DNA of 64,000 nt from NCBI RefSeq assembly GCF_000005505.3, contig NC_016131.3:49957355-50021354 (forward strand), in the 5' to 3' direction. Under the pieces are notes generated by a model. That model was not told the DNA's origin. It was given only the letters and a program-made list of their open reading frames with translations, and made no database searches. Position 1 is the stretch's first letter. Every line of letters starts with the position of its first letter. Position numbers and translations under genes: made by a program. The DNA is from Brachypodium distachyon (taxonomy: Eukaryota; Streptophyta; Magnoliopsida; Poales; Poaceae). Positions 12,871-23,599 of this stretch are shown piece by piece.

Positions 12871-15564
12871 TTATGCATCACACTTGGGTGGAATTAGTCC
12901 TTTATTTATCATGTCTGTAAACAATAATGAAAAGCGATCGGTAGAACTTTGGGAAGCTTTCTTCTGTTGTAACTCAGCAAAAACTCTGTGTGCTTCACAG
13001 AGTTTTCCAGCCTTACCAAATTCAGTTATGACATTTTCAACAGTCTGCGCATTAGGCACTATTTCTCTGTCCATCATCACATGGAGCAACTTCTCAGTTT
13101 CCTGCAGCCTTCCACGTTTGCAGAAGCCACGAACCAACGTGCTGAACAAAGAAACATGTGCATATCCCCGATTGAACATTTCCTCTGTTAGGAACAGAGC
13201 CTGTTCTAGGTCTGCAGCATCTGAGCAACCCGTAGCAAGTACATTATAGACAAACGCATCTGGAGCAATTCCTCTATCAAGCATATCTTTATACAGATCA
13301 AAAGCATCAGTGATATCGCCGTTTTTGCAGTTTCCATCTATCAAAGCTGTGTACGTCACACAATTTGGGAGTAATCCCTTGGCTAATATGCTATCAAAGA
13401 CATTACGAGCACGGGAAATATCACCAGACCTGCAAAATCCATCGATTAGGGCATTGTAGCATACAATCCCAGGCTCTAGTCCTTCTTTAGCCATCTCATC
13501 AAGAAGACCAACAGCTTTCTCCATGTCAGCCATCTTGCAAAGACCAGATATCAATGAACTATATATATGCAAATCAGGAACCAATCCGTTCTTCTCAACC
13601 TCCGTTAGAACCATAAAAGCCACTTCCATGTTTTCAGACCTGGACAAATTGCGAATCACAATTCCATAGATGTGGTTATCTGGCTTATCTCCACTGCCCA
13701 ACATAGACTGAAGAATAGAGGACACCTTTTCATGGTCATTTGACTTGAAGTACCCTTCTAGGAGGTCGGTGTAGGTGTCAGCATTTGGTTTTAGTCCACT
13801 GTTAAGCATCTGCTGTAGCAACTGATCAGCTTTTTCCAGATTTCTGGTCTTACAATAGCCATGAATGAGACCGCTGTATGTAAATTCATCTGGCACTAAT
13901 CCTCTCTTCTGCACTTGCGCATAGTACTCTTCAGCTTCCTCTATCCTTCCCACAGTAGATAGTCCCTTTATAAGAGAATTGTAGCAAAACAAATCAGGGA
14001 GTACATTCGCCTTGGTCATGTTTTCAAGAGATTCACATGCCAATGAGATATGACCTTCTTTGGAGTGCCCTATGATCAGAGGTGCATACATAAAAGCATT
14101 TGGCTTGAGACCTTCTGAAATCATTTCCTCGAGGAGGTTGCCTGCTTCCTTTGATTCACCGTTTTGGCATAACCCATTAATCATTATGCCGTAAGTATAT
14201 GCATTAGGCAAAATGCCACTATTCCTCATTTCATTAAGAAGCTCAAAAGCACCGTCCTTGTCATAATGTTGAAAATGCCCCTGCATGAGAGGATGGTAAG
14301 TAAAAGTATCAGGCCTATGACCAACTTTGATCATCTCGTTCAGTAGCTTAGAAGCCCTGCCCAGCTGCCCGATCTTACAAAGGCCACGGATGAGATTGTC
14401 ATACATGATCTTGTTGGGCTGCACGCCAGCAGATATCATCTCATTTAAAATGTCAAACGCCTCGGCTGCCTTGCCCTCCTTCATAAACCCATCAACCAGA
14501 GTCGCATAAACAACAACATTAGGCTTCAACCCGGAACAAGACATCTCGTCCAATAGCGCCTTAGCCTCTTTCAACCTACCCCCTTTGCACAGACCGTTCA
14601 TGAGCGCGCCGTAAGTAAAAGCATCCGGAGACAGACCGTAGTCCACCATCTCCTCCTTGAACCCAAACGCCTCTTCAACAGCACCAGACCTGCACAACCC
14701 GCTAATCATCACATTGTATGTCACTTCATTCATGGCACAGTCCCTCCGACGCATTTCCTCAAACACCTTCTTGGCAGCATCAAAATCCCGCGCTTTGCAG
14801 TGCGCCTCGAGGAAAGTCGAGTACGTATACACGTCCGGCGGGATCCCCGCGCCCTCCATGAATCCTTTCAGCTTCCAGACCAGCTCCATGGCGTCCGCTC
14901 GCAGAAGGTCCTTCAAGAGGCCGTTGCAGCAGCGCCGCGTAGGGGCCAAGCCGAGATCTCCCATCATCAGGACGACCTGGGCTGCAGTACGGACGCTCCC
15001 GTTCTTCTTGTAAGTGTCCACGAGCACGTCGAGCACGGCCGTCGAGTGCGAGGGCGAGGGCGACGGCGAGCGGGCATCAGAATCCTGGATCGCGCGTTGG
15101 ATGGAGGCGAGGACGAGGGGAGGGTGAGGGTGGGCGAGAATCATCTGGTGGAGTAGTCCATTGGCCTGCGGAAAGTGGGAGGCGGCGCAGAGGGATGCCG
15201 CGAGGCGGGCGAAGGCATCGGCGGAGGGCGGCGCGATGCGCGGGCGGGACCAGTAGAAGAAGTCGAGGAGGAGCTTGGGGTGGAGGCTGTGGCTGCGGCG
15301 GCAGATGAGGCACGACACGGCGTCGGGGGAGAGGCGGGAAGGTATGTCGGAGGCGGCGATGGCGAGCTTCCAGTCGCCGGCGCAGCGCGAGAGGAGGGTG
15401 GCCACCTCTGCGGCCACAGCGTCGGGGTCCTCCGGGGTGGAGGAGGAGGAAGAAGAAGCATTACTTGCGCTGGTTGTGAAGGGGGCGGGAGGCGGCGGGA
15501 TTGGGAGGAGGAGGCGCGCTGCGGCGGAAGCGGCCCGGCGGCGAGCGTGCGCGGCGGAGAGCAT
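12871..15564 (-). CDS. P-type pentatricopeptide repeat protein, probably mitochondrial (At5g61990-like)
   Basis: One exon, 897 residues. The N-terminus (MLSAAHARRRAASAAARLL) is rich in Arg, Ala and Ser with no acidic residue, as in mitochondrial presequences. From about residue 173 to 880 I count about 20 tandem 35-residue P motifs, such as the unit starting DVYTYSTFLEAHCKA, with no E or DYW tail. P-type PPR proteins bind organellar transcripts and act in stability, splicing or translation. The overall plan resembles Arabidopsis At5g61990. Its proximal promoter is split by an LTR retrotransposon starting 66 bp upstream of the ATG. A truncated copy lies at 26023-36453. The RNA target cannot be inferred by eye. 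Confidence 0.9.
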   Translation of the reverse strand: MLSAAHARRRAASAAARLLLPIPPPPAPFTTSASNASSSSSSTPEDPDAVAAEVATLLSRCAGDWKLAIAASDIPSRLSPDAVSCLICRRSHSLHPKLLLDFFYWSRPRIAPPSADAFARLAASLCAASHFPQANGLLHQMILAHPHPPLVLASIQRAIQDSDARSPSPSPSHSTAVLDVLVDTYKKNGSVRTAAQVVLMMGDLGLAPTRRCCNGLLKDLLRADAMELVWKLKGFMEGAGIPPDVYTYSTFLEAHCKARDFDAAKKVFEEMRRRDCAMNEVTYNVMISGLCRSGAVEEAFGFKEEMVDYGLSPDAFTYGALMNGLCKGGRLKEAKALLDEMSCSGLKPNVVVYATLVDGFMKEGKAAEAFDILNEMISAGVQPNKIMYDNLIRGLCKIGQLGRASKLLNEMIKVGHRPDTFTYHPLMQGHFQHYDKDGAFELLNEMRNSGILPNAYTYGIMINGLCQNGESKEAGNLLEEMISEGLKPNAFMYAPLIIGHSKEGHISLACESLENMTKANVLPDLFCYNSLIKGLSTVGRIEEAEEYYAQVQKRGLVPDEFTYSGLIHGYCKTRNLEKADQLLQQMLNSGLKPNADTYTDLLEGYFKSNDHEKVSSILQSMLGSGDKPDNHIYGIVIRNLSRSENMEVAFMVLTEVEKNGLVPDLHIYSSLISGLCKMADMEKAVGLLDEMAKEGLEPGIVCYNALIDGFCRSGDISRARNVFDSILAKGLLPNCVTYTALIDGNCKNGDITDAFDLYKDMLDRGIAPDAFVYNVLATGCSDAADLEQALFLTEEMFNRGYAHVSLFSTLVRGFCKRGRLQETEKLLHVMMDREIVPNAQTVENVITEFGKAGKLCEAHRVFAELQQKKASQSSTDRFSLLFTDMINKGLIPPKCDA

Positions 15565-15630
15565 AGGATTTAGTGGGGATCAGAGAGGGGGAGGGCTTCG
15601 TTGGTCAAAAGCCTCGAGAGCTTCAGACTT

Positions 15631-15905
15631 CGTAAAGAATACTTGTATTACTGAATCATATCGTCTAGTTTGGTTACAACAACTTAAGGATTCATGGACA
15701 AGACGAGCAACGAGGAGGAGGAAGAACCAACACACGCTATAAGCCACGCCTCGGCCGAAGCCGCCCTCAAGTCCGTTCCTAGCCAACCTCCTTGTTGCCG
15801 AGATCTCTACATTTATATTGCGGCTCGTGCTTTCATACCAGGTCATATCCCATAAATGATATAGCCCACTGTGCAGTCCAGCCGGAAGGATGAAGGTCGC
15901 TGACA
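15631..15905 (-). repeat. 3' LTR of the non-autonomous retrotransposon
   Basis: 275 bp, aligned over its length with 20866-21138; the two differ by scattered substitutions and small indels. It ends 66 bp upstream of the PPR start codon, so it now forms part of that promoter or leader region. Confidence 0.9.
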
Positions 15906-17406
15906 ATCCTACCCCCTTGAAATTCGGTTTGTTCTCAAGGCGACGTCCTGTCAAGCCGCCCCGGGTCTAAGGCCTTTGTATTGCAGCGAAGTAAGGAATT
16001 GCAGATGCTGTTCTTGACGAGTTTCATCTTCCAGTATTGTAGAGAGTGGCTGCCTAGACTTGCTGTCACCAGAACACAAGTTGAGGGACTATGCAATCTT
16101 CCACTGGATAATCTCAAAGTCACACTTAATAACAGGTGCTTGTGTCAGCAGCTTTTGTTCATCGGGCCCAAGCATCATCGGTGTGTCACCAGTAGCTCTC
16201 ACCAAAGTTACATCATATGGAAACAACTCTCACGAAGGCCCGAGCTTCGATTGCACATAGGAATAGGCTTCAGTTCTACTGCTCGGCAGAAAAAGTAGTG
16301 GAAGAAGAAATAACCATGCAATCTCCCATTGCATAAGTTATGAACCATATCAAATAATGTGACCAGCGAGGTTGCAGCTAACAAAGGTGTGCAAGAAACC
16401 GTCAAGTTCTAGCTCCATCTCAAAAGAGTGCCAACTATAACCAAGTTCAGAACCACTTTGAATAGCTTGGTCCACACTGGATATTGCACCAATCCATGAG
16501 CTCATTTCTGTGGAATTTTCAATAATCTGAACCTTTGTGAAATGTGACCATACTATCAGCATTCCAATAAGCAAAACACCCAGCATGATATGATGAGCCT
16601 TGAGGATGCCACAAGTGAAATTTTCATGTAGTTGGGTTGGTTGTATGGACAAGTATAGAATAGTAGCAAACTGAAATTTCAGGCCATTTGATGCTGACTG
16701 TACTGATACGCAGCAAACAAGGACTAGGAAAAACAGAGCTGAAGTCAATTCCTCCCTTGAGTCAAGTAGCTTATACCTGCTGATGAGACTCTCACCACTT
16801 CCCAAATCTGAATATGCACAAGACAGTGCCACTACCAACCATGCAATTTCCCACGAAACATATAGAAAACCAAAATGTGCAGCACCTGTTGTCAGTAGCC
16901 CAGAGAGTCCATGGGGTTGTGGAAATAAACAACACACACTTCTGATGTGATGTCCTCAGATACGAAGTTATGATGGCTTCCTGTTCAATTGGCATCATGT
17001 AAATCAATGAGCACATCTCAAAGGGCCACTGCTCCAGTATGTTCCTTGCTTCACATAACTGAATGTAATGCATATTAGTGAGTACCCTTGTCTTGGTTGA
17101 GGCAAAGCCATGACAATTGCTGCAGACAGCTGAATACTCCAATGAAAAGAACCATGCGATTGCCCACTAAAAATCTTCACAGGCAACTAATCCAAGATAT
17201 TGCTCAGGTATGTGCTTGAGCCGAACCCACCTAATTGAATCCAACTGAACAAAACATTGCAATTGTTGGTCACAGAAATATAACTCCCAAGCAGAGCACG
17301 GCTTTTGTTTGAATATAGCAGTCACTGAATTCTGCAACGTGTTAACCGTCAGGAACACAGAACAATTGGAATAGTGAATTTTGTACTTATGCTCAACAAG
17401 TGCTAG

Positions 17407-17906
17407 CTATCCCGGGTCCCATGATGATCCCAAGCATTCATCACAAAATAATAATGATGATGACTCTCTGCTAACAGTGCCAATTATAGCAAACAATCGA
17501 GTTCTATTTCCATGCAGGCAACCACCCAGATTCCAAGGAAACAAGGACTGATTAGAATCAAATATCATACCATCCAGTGATGAACTTGCAACAGCTTGTT
17601 GCTGCGGACTTTGAAGTGGTCGCCACGGTTGTACTTGATACACATTGCCAAAGAAGCAACCAAGTGACGGCCCTGGAGGCTTCAGCTGCAAGCCATCATT
17701 AATTTCAGAGTCTGGTGCCACACACATGGAGAGTACTCGAGAGATCGACAAGTCCACCACTGGAGTTGCCATGGTCGCTATGCAGTTTGTTCTGGCGGTT
17801 GGTGAAAATAGGATCAACTGCGAGACCAAGTTGTCCTTGTCCGAAGCCCTGATATAGGATGCGGCGACAGGGGAGCCTCCCTTATGCACCACACATACAG
17901 CCAAGC
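17407..17906 (-). pseudogene. second part of the retrotransposon ORF, beyond the CACTA insertion
   Basis: Open frame on the minus strand (VHKGGSPVAASYIRASDKDN...) that continues the ORF interrupted at 19914-19916 once the CACTA element and one copy of the AGT duplication are left out. Part of it looks like a globular domain (VVDLSISRVLSMCVAP) that I do not recognise. The internal region from 15906 to 17400 is non-coding. Confidence 0.5.
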
Positions 17907-17909
17907 AGT

Positions 17910-19913
17910 CACTACTACAAAAACGGTTATCAGTAACGGTCAAAAAAGCATATCAGTAACTGGCAGGCCGCCCGTCACTAACTTCCTGTCACTGATGTGT
18001 TTAGCATTAGTGACGGGCGGCCTGCCCGTTAGCGATGTATAACACATTAGTGGCGGGCAAAACATGACCGACATTGATGTTGTTTTTGGGAAAATAAAAA
18101 AAATATAGAAATGGCCCTCCCGGCCCTCACGTTCCATGATCGCAAATCATATATCGAATCCCTAATCCTCACGCCGGCGGCCGAATACCATTCCATTCAA
18201 TTAAAAAAATAGGCCACATGCCTCATTCCTCAAATCACAAATCAAACAAATTAATCAAATGTTACAACAAATCGAACTAATCGCCACCGGTGCTCTTCCA
18301 TGCGTCGCCGCCGGTGCTCCAGGCCGTCCGTGCTGCTGCTCCTCCACATGCGGGGGTGAACGACGGCGCCGGAGCCGGTGCCGACGAGGGAAAGGGCCTG
18401 CAGTAGAGTGAGAGAAAGGGACCTTATGAGCGAGAGAGAGAGATCCGAGATGAGATAGAGGGAGAGAAAGGGGCCTTATGAGAGAGAGAGATCCGAGAGA
18501 AGAGATAGAGGGAAAGACGAACCGTGATGTGAGAAGGGAGGGTTCGGGCGGCTCGACGGGGCGCATGCAACAGGCGGCCATCGGCGGTTAAGGCCGGATC
18601 CGGCCGGTGCTGGGCCGAGGGACGCCGGATCCGACCGCTGGGCGCTGGCGGTTGGAGGCGGGGCATGGATCCGACGGCGCCGGTGAAGGCCTCCAAGCAC
18701 CACCGTTCCATGGTCCTTCGGGGCCGTTGCTGCAGGAGCTTGACGGTGGGGGACGCGCGCGGGAGGAGAGGAGAGGCCAGATCCACGACGGGGAGGTGGA
18801 GATCGAGTGGGGGAGGCGCTCGGGCCTCGGGGAGGGGAGGCGCTCGGTGGAAGAGCAGAAGAGAGGGAGAGGAGAAAAGAGGGCTCGGTGGAGGGAGAAG
18901 GGCAGGAAGAGAGAAAGGGAGAGGGTGGCGGCTGGGAGGTGGAGAAATAAGGTGGGGGTTAGGGTTAGTTGCTTTTTATAGCAATGTGGTGAGTTGGGCA
19001 CTTGGGCAGTTGGGCCTGAATATGGATTGGCCCAGAGCAGCATCAGTGGCGGGCCTGGCCAAAAGAACCGCCACTGATGGACTAAATATGATTTTTTTGC
19101 ATTTTGAAAAATAAAATAAAATAAAGCCAAACATTTGTAAACATCTTTCACAATATTGTTCAACTTTGTTTGGAAATTGGATAGGTATCATTTGGAGCCA
19201 TATTAAGTATACTTGCTTCACAAAATATCCCATTTTTTGCATTTGGAAAATGAAAAATCATTTTTTATAACCAAAAAATTGTAAACCTCTTTGGAAATAT
19301 TGTTTGTCGTGAAAAGAATCACATTTGTGCAAAAGCCGGGTACATTATCATGAACTATGGCATAGAAATGGACAAAACTTTGATCATTTGGCTTAAAAAC
19401 CTAAAGTTCAACTATGGGAAATAACAAGATCATACTACATAGGTCATTTTTCAAATGTTACCATCTGTTGTTATTTTTCCATTATGTTAATCAATAAAAA
19501 ATAAGACTTCAGAAAAAAGAATCACATTTTTCTGATTTTTTCAATCTTCAAATGTTTCCAGGGCTCATCAGTGGCGAGCCTAGATTTCAGGCCCGCCACT
19601 GATGTGTGTTTTTGTGAATTTTGTTATTTTTCACATCGAACCATTAGTCACGGGCCTCCCGCACCCGTTACTGATGAGTGGTCATGAGTGACGGGCTCTG
19701 CGGGCCCGTTACTGATGAGTGGTCATCAATGACGGGCATACCACACCCGTCACTGATAAGGGGTCATCAGTGACGGGTGAGCACGCGACCGTCACTGATG
19801 ACCACTCATTAATGACGGGTGTGGTATGGCCGTTACTGATGATAGTCATCAGTGACGGACGCAAAAGGTCCGTCACTGATGACTCGTCACATATACACTG
19901 TTTTGTTGTAGTG
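17910..19913. mobile_element. non-autonomous CACTA transposon, complete
   Basis: 2,004 bp from CACTACTACAAAA to TTTTGTTGTAGTG, flanked by the 3-bp duplication AGT (17907-17909 and 19914-19916). Subterminal repeats of the type CCGTTACTGATGA and CATCAGTGACGGG occupy about 17925-18080 and 19020-19885 in both orientations. The centre (18250-18960) is GC-rich with GA-rich tracts and has no transposase. It inserted into the coding part of the LTR element, so it is younger than that insertion. Confidence 0.93.
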
Positions 19914-19916
19914 AGT

Positions 19917-20770
19917 GAGCCGGTGTTATGAGATTGAAGTTGGTGGTGCCTATGTTGTGGCTGGCATCGAGTACAGTGGAGGGCGCCACAGAGGTGACAG
20001 AGCTGGGGTCATCTTCGTCGACCTCGTGCATCACGGCCACTGTGAGATCGGCAGCCATCGACGTTGCGTTGTACGGTGGTGCGCGGACCAAGGAGTTGGA
20101 GGCCGCGAAGTGGACATCGTCCTCACGGGCCGTCGTGGTGGCCGCTGTTGGAGTAGTCACCATCGCCGCTGAGTCCGCCACAGCTACAAGGACGAGAGTC
20201 AGTGAAGTTGTTGGGGGAAGATGCCGTGCCTCCAGGGCATATCGTCGAGCAGATGGTGGGCGACATGACAATGAGGTCATTGCCCGATGTGGATGTAGCA
20301 GAAGTCTTGTCCGGCGTGGAGATGTCCGTGAGCATGGCTGCCGATGTGAGATCATCGTCACCCTCGCTGACCACGAGCACAACCGGGACGGTGGCGGACG
20401 CCTCTAGAGAGGGCTTGGAGGAAGCCGGCGTTGCCGTAGGAGACGCTGCAATGGCTTTAGTTGCCGATGTGGCCGATGGCTCCACGTCCCACAAAGCTCG
20501 CCAGATTCTCAAGGAGCAGCAACCTTCGTAGATGCACTGGCCATTCCACTCCTTTCGTGCTTGTGCCGCTGCTTGTCGGGAACGGAAGAGGATTTGGGCA
20601 GCCACCGAGGTGACTCCCTTGGATGTGAGGGGCGGATAAACACCCATCTGCTCCACACCATATGGATCGAAGATGTCATGGAACAATTCTTCACTGATTA
20701 TGTAAATAGCATAGTCAACAACAAGCGCGACACCATGATCTAGAAGCGCTGGCTGGCTGGACATTCTCAC
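19917..20770 (-). pseudogene. retrotransposon ORF with RRM-like domain, interrupted by CACTA
   Basis: The minus-strand frame starting near 20770 reads YIISEELFHDIFDPYG, then SVAAQILFRSRQAAAQARK and IYEGCCSLRI. This is the layout of a polypyrimidine-tract-binding-protein type RRM (two RNP-like strands). A low-complexity Ser/Thr/Ala tail follows, and the frame shifts near 20380. The coding sequence is cut by the CACTA insertion at 19913 and resumes at 17906-17407 (CLAVCVVHKGGSPVAASYI...). Such RRM-like ORFs are known in grass LTR elements. The function is unknown; RNA packaging is a guess. Confidence 0.6.
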
Positions 20771-20865
20771 GAACAGATGGTGGATGGGGAGAAAAATGGA
20801 AAGAGAATTTGTGGATTTTTGGTGGGGATCGACTGGGAAGGGTGATGGTTGGATCTGATACCAGA

Positions 20866-21138
20866 TGTAAGGAACCTAGTACTTGTATTACTGAATCATC
20901 ATCTAGTTTGGTTACAACTCAAGGATTCATGGAGAAGATGAGGAACACGAGGAGGAAGAAGAAGCAACACACGCCCTAAGCCACGCCTCGGCCGAAGCCT
21001 CGAGTCCGTTCCTAGCCAACCTCCTTGTTGCCGAGATCCCTGTATTTGTATTGTGGCTCGTGCTTTGATACCAGGCCCTAGACCATGAACGATATGGCCC
21101 ACTGTGCAGCCCAGCCGGAAGGATGAAGGTCGCTGACA
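20866..21138 (-). repeat. 5' LTR of the non-autonomous retrotransposon
   Basis: 273 bp, ends TGTCAGCGACC...TTCCTTACA on the minus strand. Followed internally by the primer-binding site. Confidence 0.9.
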
Positions 21139-21143
21139 GACTT

Positions 21144-21245
21144 TAGTCGAACAAGCCCACGAGCTAACGGGTCTTCTTTAGCCCGCCTTCCGCTGAAGGA
21201 CTTTTCAGTTAGGCCAACCCAATAGGAATGTACTACTCCACGACA
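21144..21245 (-). promoter_or_regulatory. displaced distal promoter segment of the PPR gene
   Basis: Contains CGCTGAAGGACTTTTCAGTT and AATAGGAATGTACTACTCC. The same order appears at about 36590-36620 and 42905-42960, next to copies of the PPR leader. At the second locus it is contiguous with the leader, which shows that here it was separated from the gene by the LTR element. Confidence 0.7.
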
Positions 21246-21418
21246 TTCCAATAGATGATGTCATGACCTAAAAAAAACCTATAGATGATGTCAGTGATTT
21301 ATATTTTCTTCTTGAAGTTTTTATTATTTTTTCATTAGAGACATTTCTGCTTTGTTGTTTTATACGACGATCAATTTTCTTTTCATGTTGACTGAGATTT
21401 GCAACCAGAAAAAAGAAC

Positions 21419-21535
21419 ACTCCCTCTGATCCTAAATTGTTATCGAAATATTATATGTATCTAGACGTTTTTTAAGAATAGATATATTCATATTTGGACA
21501 AATTTGAGTCAAAAAATTTAAGATAAGAGGCAGTG
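21419..21535. mobile_element. Stowaway-like MITE
   Basis: CTCCCTCTGATCCTAAATTG at the left. The internal blocks (ATGTATCTAGACGTTTTTTA, TATTTGGACAAATTTGAGTC) are shared with the copies at 22386, 43163 and 50184. Confidence 0.75.
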
Positions 21536-21783
21536 CCACATAACCAAGGGCATGGACGTTCCGAGGTGTGCACAACCGCATTCGTTCCGTGTAAAAGTAC
21601 GACACAAAGTAAGTATTGTGGCCAGGAAAAGAATACCATTGAAGAAACATGACATTTTCACAAATTCATTAGGAAGATTGTGTACAGGGATACAACAACG
21701 ACCACTCACACAGTACAGTGACACACATAGTGCAATTTAAAGCGTAGGCAGTAACAAAGGGAAACGATACAAGAAACAAAGAG

Positions 21784-21806
21784 CCGACGGACGGACGGAC
21801 GGACCG
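21784..21806. repeat. short ACGG microsatellite
   Basis: Tandem GACG/ACGG units in the probable 3' flank of the small secreted-peptide gene. Confidence 0.7.
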
Positions 21807-21971
21807 ATGATGCGCACCTACGACGGGAGTGATCGGCGATGGCATCGATCGTCTTAAATTTGTTTCCAACTCTCACAAACCACTCAATCTAGTGTATGGG
21901 GAAATAATCAAAGGAGGAAATTTAGCTGCAGGGAAAGAGGATCGGTTAGATCTGCCTGTATCTGCATGCCC

Positions 21972-22199
21972 CTACTTCTTCTTCCCCAAAAGGTTCTTCA
22001 GGGCATCGTCGGCGATGTGGTTATCAGCGACGTCCACATCGACGTCGATAGGGGCTTTGACTGAGGTGTCTACAACGTCGGCGTTGACAAGGGCGCCGGC
22101 GGAGTCGACCACCGACCAGGAGGCCGCCACCAGCAGCATCACCAGCACTGCACCCATCATCATCGTCGCCGGCTTCGTCGCTGCACCTGCACGGGCCAT
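21972..22199 (-). CDS. putative small secreted peptide
   Basis: 75 codons starting MARAGAATKPATMMMG. Residues about 13-35 form a hydrophobic segment (GAVLVMLLVAASWSV) ending in a small-residue cleavage-like site (DSAGA). A short acidic stretch with repeated DVDV follows, then a basic C-terminus (LLGKKK). The ATG at 22199 is the first on this strand after a leader of about 150 bp with CT-rich and GATC-rich sequence and a weak TATA-like TGTAAAAAG near 22345. I do not recognise the family; the layout resembles short grass arabinogalactan-like or signalling peptides. It could be non-coding, and there is no second copy in the window. Confidence 0.45.
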   Translation of the reverse strand: MARAGAATKPATMMMGAVLVMLLVAASWSVVDSAGALVNADVVDTSVKAPIDVDVDVADNHIADDALKNLLGKKK

Positions 22200-22385
22200 C
22201 GATGGATCGAGCAACCCGTACTAGCTCAATTGGCTAGCTGATCTCGATCGATCAATGCAAGACGTATGCGCACGATCACTCAACTATCAGGTGCTGCTGG
22301 ATCAGTTTGTATGTGTGATGCTCTTGCTCTCGCTCTGCCCTTTTTACAGGGCCATGGACATGGACATCCGCCCAAGTAATTAATT

Positions 22386-22498
22386 ACTCCCTCCGATTCT
22401 AAATTGTTGTCGAAATATTACATATATTTATACGCTTTTTAAGAATAGATACATCTATATTTGGACAAATTTGACTCAAGAATTTAGAATCAGAGGCA
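22386..22498. mobile_element. Stowaway-like MITE
   Basis: TACTCCCTCCGATTCTAAAT at the left and AATTTAGAATCAGAGG at the right make the inverted ends. It lies about 40 bp upstream of the weak TATA-like site of the small peptide gene. Confidence 0.8.
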
Positions 22499-22850
22499 AT
22501 GGTCTTTTTCATAAAAAATGACCCACACTTTTGTTCCGATGTCAAACTTTGATCAACAAGTAATTGGACCACTGATATGTACCAGTACATTATTATGTTA
22601 TGTGAATTTTATACTGTTAGAAATGTTTTTTAAATACGAGTCTAATGATATAAATTTTATAGCACACATAAAACTCATATCATTAATCTAACTATTGGTC
22701 AAAGTAAAATCTCAAAATATGTGCGCGTTATAAAAATTAGAGAGTTACTATTGTAGCTGGCCGTCGTATCAACGAATACATGGATCATGCATGTGTAAGA
22801 TTGATTGGGATCCCCGGTCCACGCTTCCCGCGAGGCGCATCCCACCCTAA

Positions 22851-23524
22851 GGGCGTGTACAATGGGGTGATGTCAACCTTTTCTTAGAGATGTCATATAG
22901 AATAAAATCTGATGTGCAAGAGAGAGAAACGAAAAATATTCACAAGCCTTTTCTTAATTAAGGGCATGTACAATGGTTGATAAGATTGACTTATCTTAGG
23001 TGTGACACGTCAATTAGAAAAGACAACAAAACATGTTGTACAATGGGTTATCTCTTATTATTATATCTTAAAATTAATTCTTAGACGGATAAAATTAACT
23101 AAATAAATGCTAAGAAAAGTCAAAATCTAGTACAATGGGAAATTTGCCTTATCTTTGCCTTATCATTCTTGTGAAGAGATCATCTCTTAATTAAGAGAAG
23201 GCTTGTGTCTTTTCTTCACTTCTCTCTCTTACACGTCAGATTTTATCCTATGTGGCATCGCTAAGAAAAGTCTGACGTCACCCCATTGTACACGTCCTAA
23301 GAGATGATCTCTTCACAAGAATGATAAAGACAAAAATAAGACAAATTTATCATTGTACTAGATTTCACCTTTTCTTAGCATTTATTTAGAATTTTATTTA
23401 TCTAAACATTAAAACGAAGACAGAAACACTAAGAGATAACCCATTGTACAACATGTTTGTTGTCTTTTCTAATTGACTTGGAATGACTAAGATAACACAG
23501 CCTTACCAACCATTGTACATCCCC
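22851..23524. mobile_element. interleaved Tourist-like MITE complex
   Basis: Four arms in the order A, B, A', B'. A (22851-22961) starts GGGCGTGTACAATGG and A' (about 23191-23297) ends CCATTGTACACGTCC. B (22962-23188) starts GGGCATGTACAATGG and B' (23301-23524) ends CCATTGTACATCCCC. A' is the reverse complement of A, and B' of B. Every outer end is next to TAA, the PIF/Harbinger target. The arms are long (about 105 and 225 bp) and still close matches. Confidence 0.8.
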
Positions 23525-23599
23525 TAATCCATCCCACCACGCCGCAGAGATTCTCTGCAGATCAACTGATTAATCTCCTCCCGCAAAAAAAAAATTGAT

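Larger units (their letters stand above)
15631..21138 (-). mobile_element. non-autonomous LTR retrotransposon, complete, with nested CACTA
   Basis: Flanked by a 5-bp duplication GACTT (15626-15630 and 21139-21143). LTRs lie at 15631-15905 and 20866-21138. They have TGT...ACA ends, read on the minus strand, except that the copy at 15631 begins C instead of T. A primer-binding site (TGGTATCAGA on the minus strand, matching initiator tRNA-Met) lies at about 20855-20864 beside the 5' LTR. A purine-rich tract (AAGGGGGTAGG) lies by the 3' LTR near 15910. The internal region without the nested CACTA is only about 3 kb and has no reverse transcriptase, protease or integrase, so it must have moved in trans. 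The primer site suggests a Copia relation, which is inference. Confidence 0.9.

Noticed and set aside
12588..12878. 96-codon frame overlapping the PPR stop codon
   Set aside because: No domain or splice signal joining it to the PPR frame; eukaryotic reinitiation there is unlikely. Treated as 3' UTR.
18420..18500. GAGAGAGA-rich tract as possible regulatory microsatellite
   Set aside because: Lies inside the CACTA element; no link to a host gene.
18588..19163. Frames of over 100 codons inside the CACTA element
   Set aside because: Low-complexity translations of GA/CT-rich sequence with no transposase similarity.
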